In this document: piece by piece, positions 8,626-16,986 of the stretch
Numbering within the stretch: the stretch's first letter is position 1
Layout of the letters: each line of letters starts with the position of its first letter
From: Rhodocyclaceae bacterium
GTDB lineage: Bacteria > Pseudomonadota > Gammaproteobacteria > Burkholderiales > CAIKXV01
Direction: 5' to 3'
Assembly: GCA_020248265.1 (NCBI GenBank)
Contig: JADCHX010000031.1
Span: 1 to 41,117, forward strand
Length of the DNA: 41,117 nucleotides
Made by a program: the position numbers and the translations under genes
Notes under the pieces: generated by a model
What the model was told of the DNA's origin: nothing
The model's database searches: none
Seen by the model: the letters and a program-made list of their open reading frames with translations, nothing else

Positions 8626-9363
8626 TCACCCGAGCGTTACCTTCACGCTGCCGGCAGGGTGCAGCATGTAGCGCACCGTGTCTCCGGCAACGCCGAACAC
8701 CGGCGGCACGATGGACCCAGTGATCACGACCTCCCCTGCCCGCAACCGCAGCCCGAAACCGGCAAGTACCTTTGCGACATGCCGGACGATGTCGACCGGA
8801 TCGCCGGTCAGTGCATGCAGCGGGTCAGGCACCGCCAGACTGGACTCGACCGGCGACCCACCCTGCACGCTCCGGTGCCATACCGACGCGGCCAGCGCCG
8901 GGTGCAGCACCTCGCCACCGTCGACCGGCCGCACGTCGATGACAGGACCGAACACCACGTGGCGCTGGTAGATGTTCGCCGCGACGATACGCTCGACGTC
9001 GTCGGGCGCGAAGGCGAGATCCGCCAGTTCGAGCGCGGGAGCGATCGTACCGATTGCCGCAACGGCGGCGGCACGGTCCTCGCTACCGTCGAGGTCGCGG
9101 GCGAGCGTCACCGCAACCTCCGGCTCGACCACCGGCTTCACCCAGCCGCGCACATCGACGACCGCGCTGTCGTCCAGCCGTGCGCTGGCGAGCAGGTGCC
9201 CTACCACCGGCGCCTGCAGGCCCAGCTTCACCATCGCGGCCGGTGCGCCGAAACCTACCTTCCATCCAAGCAACGACTCGCCACGGGCTTGAGCCTCGTC
9301 CAGGGCGACCATCTGCCTGGCAAACCCCCGCATCGCCCGATCATCGCTCCAGCCGACTTGCAT
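8626..9363 (-). CDS. 2-keto-4-pentenoate hydratase-like enzyme (MhpD family)
   Basis: This 245-residue protein belongs to the fumarylacetoacetate-hydrolase fold, hydratase/decarboxylase branch (MhpD, TodG), which adds water to 2-oxopent-4-enoate in meta-cleavage pathways. The family blocks LLGWKVGFGAPAAM, a VVEPEVAVTLARDL metal-ligand segment and LELADLAF are visible. The C-terminus has the GEVVITGS-PP loop. The ATG at 9363 (MQVGWSDD) has a GGAGG 7 nt upstream; the open frame continues further upstream without homology. It ends the cupin/dehydrogenase/hydratase gene run, 17 bp after the cupin gene. A role in degrading an aromatic or heteroaromatic compound fits the cluster, but the exact substrate is unknown. 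Confidence 0.83.
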   Translation of the reverse strand: MQVGWSDDRAMRGFARQMVALDEAQARGESLLGWKVGFGAPAAMVKLGLQAPVVGHLLASARLDDSAVVDVRGWVKPVVEPEVAVTLARDLDGSEDRAAAVAAIGTIAPALELADLAFAPDDVERIVAANIYQRHVVFGPVIDVRPVDGGEVLHPALAASVWHRSVQGGSPVESSLAVPDPLHALTGDPVDIVRHVAKVLAGFGLRLRAGEVVITGSIVPPVFGVAGDTVRYMLHPAGSVKVTLG

Positions 9364-9380
9364 GCGCAGGCCTCCTGCAG

Positions 9381-9818
9381 TCAGTGAGTGCGGCCGCCTT
9401 CGATGGACTCGTACCCGGCCGCCTCGAGCGAGCCTGCGCCGCTCCAGCCCCACACCAGCACGACGTCCTTGTCCGACGTGTTCTTGAAGCCGTGCCAGTG
9501 GCCGCGCGGCGTGAATACTACGTCGCCCTCGCAGGATTCCCGCTCGGTGCCATCCTCAAGGTACATGACGCCGCGGCCACTCACCACGATCCAGAACTCG
9601 TCGCAGTTGAAGTGCCGGTGCCGGTCGTGCTGGGCACCGGGCGGAAGCACCGTCCAGCCCACCAGCAGCTTGTCGCTCTTGCAGTTCTGCGCGTTGATCA
9701 GGAACTGGACCTGCATGTCGACCCAGCCGTCCTTGGCCTTCAGGCCGCCGACCTTGGGAACGTCGGCGAGGCGGGTCATGAAGGGGCTGGCGCCCTGCGT
9801 GAACTCATCGGGTTTCAT
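9381..9818 (-). CDS. Cupin-domain protein
   Basis: This 145-residue single-domain cupin carries both cupin motifs. The first is PPGAQHDRHRHFNCDEFWIV with candidate metal ligands HDRHRH and the Glu; the second is GDVVFTPRGHWHGFKN with a HWH pair. Small cupins of this kind are metal-dependent dioxygenases, isomerases or simple sensors. Its ATG overlaps the stop of the upstream dehydrogenase gene (ATGA at 9818-9815), so the two are translated together. The neighbouring hydratase-like and dehydrogenase genes favour an enzymatic role in a catabolic pathway, but no specific reaction can be assigned. Confidence 0.83.
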   Translation of the reverse strand: MKPDEFTQGASPFMTRLADVPKVGGLKAKDGWVDMQVQFLINAQNCKSDKLLVGWTVLPPGAQHDRHRHFNCDEFWIVVSGRGVMYLEDGTERESCEGDVVFTPRGHWHGFKNTSDKDVVLVWGWSGAGSLEAAGYESIEGGRTH

Positions 9819-10699
9819 CGGCTCATGCCTCCAAGTCGCCGGTAGGCTTCGTGCGCGACCACGAAGTCGTGGTGGTCGATGCCGAAGCCCCGGCAGGCGT
9901 TCATCATCTCGTTGGCCGCGGCAGCCAGCGGCGCGGGCATGCCCAGCTTGCGCGCCAGTTCCAGCACCATGGTCATGTCCTTCTGCTGCAGCGTCACGTC
10001 GGCCAGCGGCACGGCGGGCATCTTCCCTTCCAGGATGAACGGCCCGCGGTAGCCCAGCACCGGCGAAGCCACCACGCTCGCGAGCATCGCCTCGACGGCG
10101 ATCTCACGGTCGACGCCGCCCTTCTCCGCCAGCGCGACGCCCTCGCAGAAGGCGATCACCTCGACCATCAGCACGAGGTTGATCGCGAGCTTGAGTTGCA
10201 CCGCGAGCCCGCGCTCGCCGATGTAGGTCGCCTTCGCGCCGATGGCCAGCAGCACCGACAGCACCTTCTCGAAAGCCGCCCGGTCGCCACCAACCATCAC
10301 CGACGCCTTGCCCTGTACCACCGTGACCGGGCTGCCGGAGATCGGCGCATCGAGCATCGTGCGCCCGGCCGCCAGGAAAGCCGCCGACACCTCGCGGCTC
10401 GACTCGGGCGTGATCGTGCTCATGTCGAGGTAGACCGCGTCCTCTCGCAGCCCGGACAGGATGCCGTCCGGGCCGAGCGCCACCGCGCGTACTGCCGCGG
10501 CATCGGTGAGGATCGAGAACACGACGTCACTGCCCGCGGCAAGCGCGGCTGGCGTGTCGGCCCAGCCCATGCCCTGGGCGAGCAGCGGCTCGGCCTTGTC
10601 CCGGCTGCGGTTCCAGCCGGTGACCTGATGACCGGCGGCCAGCAGCCGCGGCACGATGCACTGGCCCATGGCGCCCAGCCCTGCGAATCCGATGCGCAT
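9815..10699 (-). CDS. NAD(P)-dependent beta-hydroxyacid dehydrogenase
   Basis: This 294-residue cytoplasmic enzyme belongs to the 3-hydroxyisobutyrate / tartronate-semialdehyde reductase family. The Rossmann motif GLGAMG is at residues 8-12, the DAPISGSP substrate loop at 118-124, and the catalytic Lys170 in VQLKLAINL, as in the family. The start at 10699 (MRIGFAGLG) is supported by a GGAGG just upstream; an in-frame ATG 6 codons earlier is less likely. It opens a minus-strand operon with the cupin (4-nt overlap) and the hydratase. It is separated from the regulator gene by 84 bp, in which I see no obvious operator. Confidence 0.87.
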   Translation of the reverse strand: MRIGFAGLGAMGQCIVPRLLAAGHQVTGWNRSRDKAEPLLAQGMGWADTPAALAAGSDVVFSILTDAAAVRAVALGPDGILSGLREDAVYLDMSTITPESSREVSAAFLAAGRTMLDAPISGSPVTVVQGKASVMVGGDRAAFEKVLSVLLAIGAKATYIGERGLAVQLKLAINLVLMVEVIAFCEGVALAEKGGVDREIAVEAMLASVVASPVLGYRGPFILEGKMPAVPLADVTLQQKDMTMVLELARKLGMPAPLAAAANEMMNACRGFGIDHHDFVVAHEAYRRLGGMSR

Positions 10700-10783
10700 T
10701 GCCCTCCTCCACGGCACTCCGGCCGTCTTCGATGCCAGGCAGTATAGGATTCCCGTTAAGTGGTGGTCAACAGCTGTTGCCTG

Positions 10784-11401
10784 TCACTTAACACGCCGCG
10801 CGGCACGTCGGCGCGGCGCATCCAGGCCGGCGCCGCGCATCACCAGCCAGACGGCCACGGCGGGCTGGTCGCCAATCGCCCAGAGCCGGTGCGGCCGCTG
10901 AGACTCGAAGCTCACCGCGTCCCCGGGGCCGAGTTCGTACTCATCGAAGCCCACGGCCACGCCGAGCCGTCCGCTCACCAGGTAGCCATACTCGCGTCCA
11001 TGGTGACGGAGCATCTCTCCCGACTCGGAGGACGAGGCTCCGACCGCATACGTGACGAGCACGAAGTCGGCGTCCGGGTCGCTTCCGGCCGTGAGCTGCT
11101 GCCACTCGACGCCCCTGGCAAGGCCGATCTTCTTTCCTGCGCCGGCACGCATCACCGGCGAGGGCACCGGCGCCTCGACGTGCGCCGCAGCGCCGTGCTC
11201 GCGCGAATCGAACAGGTGGTCGAGCGAGATCGACAGCTCGCGCACGATAGCCCACAGGGTGTCGACCGACGGCTTCACGTTGCCGCGCTCGATCTGCGAG
11301 AGCAGGCTCGCCGACACGCCCACGGCGCGCGCCAGCTCCCGCATGCCGATCCCCGCCCGTTCACGCGCATCCCGGATGCGCGTGCCGAGCGCCACGGTCA
11401 T
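10784..11401 (-). CDS. XRE-family regulator with C-terminal cupin
   Basis: This DNA-binding regulator has an N-terminal helix-turn-helix (residues about 5-60, with ARAVGVSASLLSQIERG) joined to a C-terminal cupin sensor domain (GEMLRHHGREYGYLVSGR then LGPGDAVSFESQRPHRLW). This HTH-cupin layout is typical of local regulators such as PuuR-like proteins, which sense a small ligand through the cupin. The start is uncertain. I give the ATG at 11401, where homology begins; the frame stays open to 11572, but that would overlap the upstream hydrolase by about 80 bp and consists of Arg/Ala-rich sequence. Its position between the hydrolase and the dehydrogenase-cupin-hydratase genes suggests it controls them. 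Confidence 0.83.
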   Translation of the reverse strand: MTVALGTRIRDARERAGIGMRELARAVGVSASLLSQIERGNVKPSVDTLWAIVRELSISLDHLFDSREHGAAAHVEAPVPSPVMRAGAGKKIGLARGVEWQQLTAGSDPDADFVLVTYAVGASSSESGEMLRHHGREYGYLVSGRLGVAVGFDEYELGPGDAVSFESQRPHRLWAIGDQPAVAVWLVMRGAGLDAPRRRAARRVK

Positions 11402-11492
11402 CGCCTCGGACAGCCGGGGCGATTCCGCCTGGACGGCAGGACGCGGGCGGGTCGCAGCCCGGGCCACGACCCGCTTTGCCGGTGGGACCAAC

Positions 11493-12722
11493 TCAGAAGT
11501 ACGGCTGGCCCGCCTTGACCGGCGGCTCCCACTCGCAGGCCGACCACGGTCCGTCGCCCTGCTCGCCGACATAGGCGATGCGGCCAGACTTCTTCGGCAC
11601 GCGCTTGCCGCTGAACAGGCCCTGCAGCCAGTCCATCACGTAGTCGTGGCAGTCCATGCCGCCCAGGTTGGGAATGCCCCACAGCGGGTGGTACTGGTTC
11701 TCCATGATCCACATCTCCTTCGGCACCTTCAGGTCGCCGTAGGCCTCGATCGCTTCCTCGAGCGGGCAGAGCGGATCGAACTCGCCGGTGACCAGCAGCG
11801 TCGGGCACTTCACCTTGTCGAGGTAGCCGCGCACGGTCATCGGCTGCGCCACTTCGACATCGAACTTTGCCTCGTCGTCGTAGCCGGCCATGTACATGAA
11901 CATCTGCTTGAAGCGCGGCGAGGACTGCGTGAAGATCGTGTTGTTCGGGTTGAAGCAGGCGACCGAGCTCACCACCGCAGCTGCACGATGGTCGTAGCTC
12001 GACAGGCGCAGGCACCAGTAGCTGCCCATGCTGATGCCGTAGATGGCGATCTTCTTCTTGTCCACTTCCGGCCGTTTCATCAGCCAGCTGATCACCGCCG
12101 CGCCGGCGCGCTCGTAGTTGTCGCCGACCGCGCGGATCTTCTGCAGGTTCGAGTTGCCCTGGCCCGGGCCGTCGATCGCGATCACGTGGAAGCCGCGCGA
12201 CAGCGCGATGTTGTGCGAGACCTTGGGGAACACTTCCTTGGTCTGGTCCATGCCGGGCACGTAGATCACCACCGGCGCCTTCGGCTTGCCGGGCAGCATG
12301 TGGTACAGGCACGAGATCGTCTTGCCGTCGTCGAACGGCACCTCGACGCGCTCGATCGGATACGACGCGGTCTCGATGCGCCGGTCGACCATCTCGTTGA
12401 GTTTCTTGTAGAGCGCCTTCTTGACCGGATGATTGTCGAAGAAGATCGGGTGCTGGGCCATCCGGTAGCCCTCGACCGCATGGTCATAGTGGTGGGTGGC
12501 GGTCGCGTTCGCGCCCATTGCCTGCGCGCGCTTGGCGAGCCGCTCGTGCCGCTCGGCCGACTTGCGCCAGACCTTCGGCAACATGCGGTAGTTGCGTGCG
12601 CGCGTACCGGCCGGCACCTCGATGTCGTCACGCTCGAAGTTCTGCACGCGGCCGCGCATGTTCAGCGCGAGGTCGAGCATCCATTGTTGATCGTCGCGCT
12701 GGGTGCGCAGCTTGCGGATCAT
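11493..12722 (-). CDS. Alpha/beta hydrolase similar to 2,6-dihydropseudooxynicotine hydrolase
   Basis: This 409-residue enzyme has an N-terminal helical cap of about 120 residues and a C-terminal alpha/beta-hydrolase core. The oxyanion strand VVIYVPGMDQ is at 151-160, the nucleophile elbow GISMG puts Ser231 at the turn, and Asp316 lies in TGEFDPLCP; His359 or His345 could complete the triad. The long cap and overall layout resemble the C-C bond hydrolase of nicotine catabolism and related FrsA-like proteins, so a similar C-C or ester cleavage is plausible. The ATG at 12722 has a strong AAGGAGGAG upstream. The gene reads into the regulator gene, 91 bp from its assumed start. Confidence 0.82.
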   Translation of the reverse strand: MIRKLRTQRDDQQWMLDLALNMRGRVQNFERDDIEVPAGTRARNYRMLPKVWRKSAERHERLAKRAQAMGANATATHHYDHAVEGYRMAQHPIFFDNHPVKKALYKKLNEMVDRRIETASYPIERVEVPFDDGKTISCLYHMLPGKPKAPVVIYVPGMDQTKEVFPKVSHNIALSRGFHVIAIDGPGQGNSNLQKIRAVGDNYERAGAAVISWLMKRPEVDKKKIAIYGISMGSYWCLRLSSYDHRAAAVVSSVACFNPNNTIFTQSSPRFKQMFMYMAGYDDEAKFDVEVAQPMTVRGYLDKVKCPTLLVTGEFDPLCPLEEAIEAYGDLKVPKEMWIMENQYHPLWGIPNLGGMDCHDYVMDWLQGLFSGKRVPKKSGRIAYVGEQGDGPWSACEWEPPVKAGQPYF

Positions 12723-12826
12723 CTGTGTACTCCTCCTTTGGGTATCTGCAGCCCGGCGAATATAGCCGATGCAACACGCGGGGTCAGGCCCGATGGGCGC
12801 GCGCCCTGCCCCCCGGGCCACGTGCG

Positions 12827-14305
12827 TCAGTTCGCCGGGACGCAGCGCTCCAACGCCCAGGCGCGCAACGCCTCGACCTTCTCGGCCATCATCACCGACA
12901 GCGGGCGCGTGCGGCCGATCTCGTCGAGCAGGTGGGCGGTCGCAAGCGGCTCCTTGCGAGCATGCGCCTCGTACATGGCGGCGACGATCGCCTGCTCGAT
13001 CTCGGCACCCGAGAAGCCGTCCGTCGCCTTCGAAAGCGCAGACAGGTCGAAGTCGGTCGGATCGCGCTTGCGCCGCTCCAGGTGGATGGCGAGGATGTCG
13101 CTGCGGGTCGTCGCATCCGGCAGGTCGACGAAGAAGATCTCGTCGAAGCGGCCCTTTCGAAGCAGTTCGGGCGGCAGCCGTGAGATGTCGTTCGCAGTAG
13201 CGACCAGGAACACCGGCTCACGGCGCTCGGACATCCAGGTCAGCAGCGTCCCGAGGATGCGCTTCGAGACGCCCCCATCCCCGCCGGATTCGTCCGCTGC
13301 GAGGCCCTTCTCGATCTCGTCGATCCAGAGCACGCACGGCGACATCCGCGCAGCGCCCTTAAGCGCCTCGCGCAGGTTGCGTTCCGTCTCGCCGGTGAAC
13401 TTGTTGTAGAGCGTCGCGAAATCGAGCCGCAGCAGCGGCAGCCGCCAGGCCCCCGCAACGGATTTCGCAGCCAGGCTCTTGCCACTGCCCTGCACGCCGA
13501 GCAGCAGGATACCCTTGGGGGGCGGCAGGTCCTGCGTGCCCGGCTCTCCGGCAAACACCGCGCGACGCAGGTTCAGCCAGCGCTTGAGGTTGGCCAGCCC
13601 ACCGACATTGGCGAAGCTGCCGGTATCGAGTTCGACGTCGAGCACGCCGCCGGCCGCGAGGTTCTCGCGCTTGAAGCGAACGATGCGATCGACATCTGCC
13701 ATGTTCAGCGCACCGTCCTGGTCGAGTCCCTGCCGGATCAGCCGGCGCGCATCCTCGACGGGGATGCCGGTCAGGTGCTGGGTGACCAGCGCTATCGCCT
13801 CCGGGTCGCCCTTCGGCCTGGCCCCGTTGCGCGACTCCCACATCCGTGCCTCTTCGCGGATGATCTGCCGGATGCGCGTGGCGTCGGGCAGCGCGATCTC
13901 GAAGCGCGCGGTCAGGTGGTGCAGTTCCGGCGGCAGTTCCAGCTTCGGGCTGACGAACACCAGCGTGCGGGCGCACCTGGCGTAGCCCTGCGCGATCTCG
14001 CGGATCAGCCGCACGTTGCCTGGATCCTGCAGGTAAGGATGGGCATCGAGCAGCGTGTAGACGCCGTTCTGCGGTGTCTTGTCGATATGGCGCAGCGCGT
14101 CGACCAGGTTGTTGGTGCCGGTCATGCGGTCGGTACGCGTCGTGCGGCGCAGTCCGTCCACCACCGACCACGCGAACGAGGCCCAACCGAGCAGGTTCGC
14201 GCTCTTCTCGATCACGCCGAGCATGCGCGCTTCCTCGGTGGTCTCGATCGTGACGAGCGGAAAGCGCGACTCGAGGATGATCGAGAGGTCCTTGACGTCG
14301 TTCAC
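12827..14305 (-). CDS. AAA+ ATPase, Ycf46-like
   Basis: This 492-residue protein has a divergent N-terminal half (residues 1-230, related to the inactive N-domain of Ycf46-like proteins) and a full AAA+ module. Walker A GVQGSGKS is at 270-277, Walker B VLWIDE at 325-330, a sensor-1 Asn at 372 in ATANDIS, and Arg residues at 383 and 386 suit arginine fingers. The FDEIFFVDLPD segment is typical of classic FtsH-like AAA domains. No protease or membrane domain is present. The GTG start overlaps the stop of mpl (GTGA at 14305-14302), so it is translated after mpl. Bacterial Ycf46-like proteins have no settled function; some reports link them to photosynthesis or carbon uptake, which does not follow from this context. 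Confidence 0.85.
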   Translation of the reverse strand: MNDVKDLSIILESRFPLVTIETTEEARMLGVIEKSANLLGWASFAWSVVDGLRRTTRTDRMTGTNNLVDALRHIDKTPQNGVYTLLDAHPYLQDPGNVRLIREIAQGYARCARTLVFVSPKLELPPELHHLTARFEIALPDATRIRQIIREEARMWESRNGARPKGDPEAIALVTQHLTGIPVEDARRLIRQGLDQDGALNMADVDRIVRFKRENLAAGGVLDVELDTGSFANVGGLANLKRWLNLRRAVFAGEPGTQDLPPPKGILLLGVQGSGKSLAAKSVAGAWRLPLLRLDFATLYNKFTGETERNLREALKGAARMSPCVLWIDEIEKGLAADESGGDGGVSKRILGTLLTWMSERREPVFLVATANDISRLPPELLRKGRFDEIFFVDLPDATTRSDILAIHLERRKRDPTDFDLSALSKATDGFSGAEIEQAIVAAMYEAHARKEPLATAHLLDEIGRTRPLSVMMAEKVEALRAWALERCVPAN

Positions 14306-15678
14306 GCTGGCGTCCGACCTCCGCCGTTGGCCACCTGTTGCAGCCGCCCGAGCAGCTTCTCGTGGATCCCGCCGAAGCCCCCGTTGCTCATCACCAGCAC
14401 ATGGTCGCCGCTGCGCGCCTCGGCGACGATCGCCTCGATCAGCGCGGGCAGGTCGTCATGCGTCGCCAGTTTCGGGCCGAGTGCCGCCAGCGTGCCGTTC
14501 GCATCCCAGCCGAGGTTCGCGGTGTAGCAGAACACACGGTCGGCCTCGCCCAGGCTTGCCGGCAGCGCATCCTTCAGCATGCCCATGCGCATGGTGTTCG
14601 AGCGCGGCTCGAGCACGGCCAGCACACGCGCACTGCCGATGCGCGCGCGCAGGCCCTTGAGCGTCGTCTCGATCGCCGTCGGGTGGTGGGCGAAGTCGTC
14701 GTACACGGTGACGCCGCCGGCTACGCCCCGCGTCTCGAGCCGCCGCTTGACGCCGCGGAACTTCCCCAGCGCCGACAGGCTGATGCCGGGCGAGATGCCC
14801 GCGTGCCGCGCTGCGGCGATCGCCGCCATCGCGTTCTGCACGTTGTGCTCGCCGGCGAGGGACCAGCGCAGGTGCCCGAACGACTCGCCGCGGAAGCCGA
14901 TCTCGACCGCACCGCTCTCATCGACGGCACCCGCATGCCATCCGCCCTCGGTGTTGAACGACTCGTTCGGCGTCCAGCAGCCACGCTCGAGCACCCGCCC
15001 GAGGGCTTCCGAGCGCGCATTCCAGACGATCCGCCCGGCGCCGGGCACGATACGCACCAGGTGGTGGAACTGCTGCTCGATCGAGGCCAGGTCCGGGAAG
15101 ATGTCTCCGTGGTCGAACTCGAGGTTGTTCAGAACGACCGTGCGCGGCCGGTAGTGGACGAACTTCGACCGCTTGTCGAAGAAGGCCGTGTCGTACTCGT
15201 CAGCCTCGATCACGAAGAACTGCGAATTGGCGAGCCGTGCGGACACCGGGAAATCGTGCGCGACCCCCCCGACCAGGAAGCCCGGATTCAGGCCGGCCTG
15301 CTCGAGGATGAACGCCAGCATCGCCGTGGTAGTGGTCTTGCCGTGCGTGCCGGCGATCGCCTGCACCCACTTGCCGCGCAGCACCTGCTCGGACAGCCAC
15401 TGTGGGCCGGACACATAAGGCAGGCCGCGGTTGAGGATCTCCTCCATCAGCGCGTTGCCGCGCGACACCACGTTGCCGACCACGAACACATCGGGCTTCA
15501 GGCGGATCTGCGCGGGTTCGAAGCCCTCGATCAGTTCGATGCCCTGCTCCGCGAGCTGGGTGCTCATCGGCGGATAGACATTGGCGTCACAGCCGGTCAC
15601 GCGGTGGCCGGCCTGGCGGGCGAGAACGGCGACCCCTCCCATGAAGGTTCCGCAGACACCGAGGACATGAATATGCAT
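14302..15678 (-). CDS. mpl: UDP-MurNAc:L-Ala-gamma-D-Glu-meso-DAP ligase Mpl
   Basis: This 458-residue cytoplasmic ligase of the Mur family reattaches the recycled murein tripeptide to UDP-N-acetylmuramate. The N-terminal nucleotide-binding segment reads MHIHVLGVCGTFMGG, the diagnostic Mpl version. The ATP site GTHGKTTTT is at 110-118, the central block NLEFDHGDIFPDL follows, and the C-terminal YDDFAHHPTAIETTL and EPRSNTMRMG blocks are intact. The length matches the family. The ATG at 15678 is chosen by homology; there is no strong ribosome binding site, and the frame is open upstream without similarity. It is co-transcribed with the AAA+ ATPase (4-nt overlap) and divergent from the CobW-type gene across 111 bp. 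Confidence 0.95.
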   Translation of the reverse strand: MHIHVLGVCGTFMGGVAVLARQAGHRVTGCDANVYPPMSTQLAEQGIELIEGFEPAQIRLKPDVFVVGNVVSRGNALMEEILNRGLPYVSGPQWLSEQVLRGKWVQAIAGTHGKTTTTAMLAFILEQAGLNPGFLVGGVAHDFPVSARLANSQFFVIEADEYDTAFFDKRSKFVHYRPRTVVLNNLEFDHGDIFPDLASIEQQFHHLVRIVPGAGRIVWNARSEALGRVLERGCWTPNESFNTEGGWHAGAVDESGAVEIGFRGESFGHLRWSLAGEHNVQNAMAAIAAARHAGISPGISLSALGKFRGVKRRLETRGVAGGVTVYDDFAHHPTAIETTLKGLRARIGSARVLAVLEPRSNTMRMGMLKDALPASLGEADRVFCYTANLGWDANGTLAALGPKLATHDDLPALIEAIVAEARSGDHVLVMSNGGFGGIHEKLLGRLQQVANGGGRTPA

Positions 15679-15789
15679 GGCATGGCGAGTGTAGACGAAC
15701 GACCGGAGAATCGTCGCATTCGTCGAGGCAGACAGGTGGCAGCGGGGGCGCGGATGGCCGGACTTCATCGGTCCGCGTACAGTCCCGGC

Positions 15790-16860
15790 ATGACCACGCG
15801 CTGCAACCTGATCACCGGCTTCCTGGGCGCCGGCAAGACCACGCTGATCCGCCACCTGCTGTCCGGGCGTCCCGCGAACGAACGCTGGGCGGTGATCGTC
15901 AACGAGTTCGGGATCGTTGGGATCGACGGTACCGCCCTGGCCGTGGCGCGGTCCGGTTCAACCACCGTCGAGCTGCGCGAGGTCGCCGGCGGCTGCATCT
16001 GCTGCGCGGCCAACGTGCCCCTTCGGGTTGCGATCACCGATGTACTGCGGCGGGTACGGCCTGACAGGCTGCTGCTGGAGCCCTCCGGCCTTGGCCATCC
16101 GGCTGCGATCCTGGCGACGCTGGCCGAGCCGGGACTCGCGAAAGCCCTCTCGGTCGGCGCGGTCGTATGCGTCGCCGACCCGCGGCATCCTTTGCCGGGA
16201 ACTGGCCACGCCGACCCGCTGGACGATACCTGGCGCGACCAGCTCGCGATGGCCGATGTGGTCGTCGCCAACAAGCGCGACCTCGTGGACGATGAACGCT
16301 ACCGGGCGTTCGCCGCATGGGTCGAATCCCTTTACCCGCCGAAGCAGGCCATCGTCCCGGCGGTCGAGGGCGAGGTGCCAGCGGCGCTGCTCGACATGCC
16401 GAGGGCGCGCTGGCGGCCGGTGCTGGCGGGCGGCCACGCAGCGGGCTCCACGCTCGCGCGCGAACCCGCGTGCGGCCTGCCCGGCCTCGGCACCCGCCAC
16501 GCCGCCCTCTCCGGCACCACCGCAAGCCTCGGATGGCTGTTCGACGACCCATGCAGTGAACGGGCTGCATTCGACGCCGAGCGCATCGACCGCCTGATGA
16601 TGCGGCTCTCAGGGATCGTGTCGGCGAGCAGCGCCCGCCTGCTGCGGGCCAAGGGCGCGCTGCGCACCGACCATGGAACGCGCCTCATCGAGTGGTCGGC
16701 GGGGCAGGTCCGCAGCAGCCCGCTGGTCTTTACCGGGCCGGCGCGCTTCGAACTGCTGTTCGATGCGAGCGAAGGAAACGCGAAGACTGCAGCCAGCGCC
16801 ATCGCGAGCGCCGTGGAAGCCGAGCTGCGCGACGCGCTCGCCGTGGCTTCGGCCCGCTGA
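15790..16860 (+). CDS. CobW/P47K-family GTP-binding metallochaperone-like protein
   Basis: This 356-residue G3E GTPase belongs to the CobW/COG0523 family. The P-loop GFLGAGKTT is at residues 10-18, the metal-binding CxCC motif CICC at 69-72, and the guanine-specificity NKRD at 161-164. A C-terminal CobW domain ends in FTGPARFELLFDA. These proteins use GTP to deliver zinc, cobalt or iron to partners. The His-rich linker seen in some zinc members is weak here (only scattered His around 440-500 nt before the end), so the metal is not predicted. The ATG at 15790 begins the MTTRCNLITGF homology; no good ribosome binding site is visible. No cobalamin or zinc-regulon gene is adjacent. Confidence 0.88.
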   Translation: MTTRCNLITGFLGAGKTTLIRHLLSGRPANERWAVIVNEFGIVGIDGTALAVARSGSTTVELREVAGGCICCAANVPLRVAITDVLRRVRPDRLLLEPSGLGHPAAILATLAEPGLAKALSVGAVVCVADPRHPLPGTGHADPLDDTWRDQLAMADVVVANKRDLVDDERYRAFAAWVESLYPPKQAIVPAVEGEVPAALLDMPRARWRPVLAGGHAAGSTLAREPACGLPGLGTRHAALSGTTASLGWLFDDPCSERAAFDAERIDRLMMRLSGIVSASSARLLRAKGALRTDHGTRLIEWSAGQVRSSPLVFTGPARFELLFDASEGNAKTAASAIASAVEAELRDALAVASAR

Positions 16861-16986
16861 GCAGCACACCGAATCGGGTCACTCCTGCCGCGACACCGAT
16901 CTTCGACAGTCTGTGTACGCACAACTCCGCCATCGGGTGCGCCAGGTCGAGCCGTCGAGCGAACGACACGACCTGGACAGACACCG

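Noticed and set aside
11402..11572. Longer N-terminus for the XRE-cupin regulator
   Set aside because: The extra 57 residues are Arg/Ala/Pro-rich, without homology, and would overlap the upstream hydrolase by about 80 bp.
14338..15789. Plus-strand open frame extending the CobW-type gene upstream through mpl
   Set aside because: It is antisense to mpl; CobW homology begins at the ATG at 15790.
16942..16976. Inverted repeat CCAGGTCG / CGACCTGG between the CobW-type and fcl genes as a terminator
   Set aside because: The stem is 8 bp with a 19-nt loop and no T run on either strand; too weak to call a terminator.
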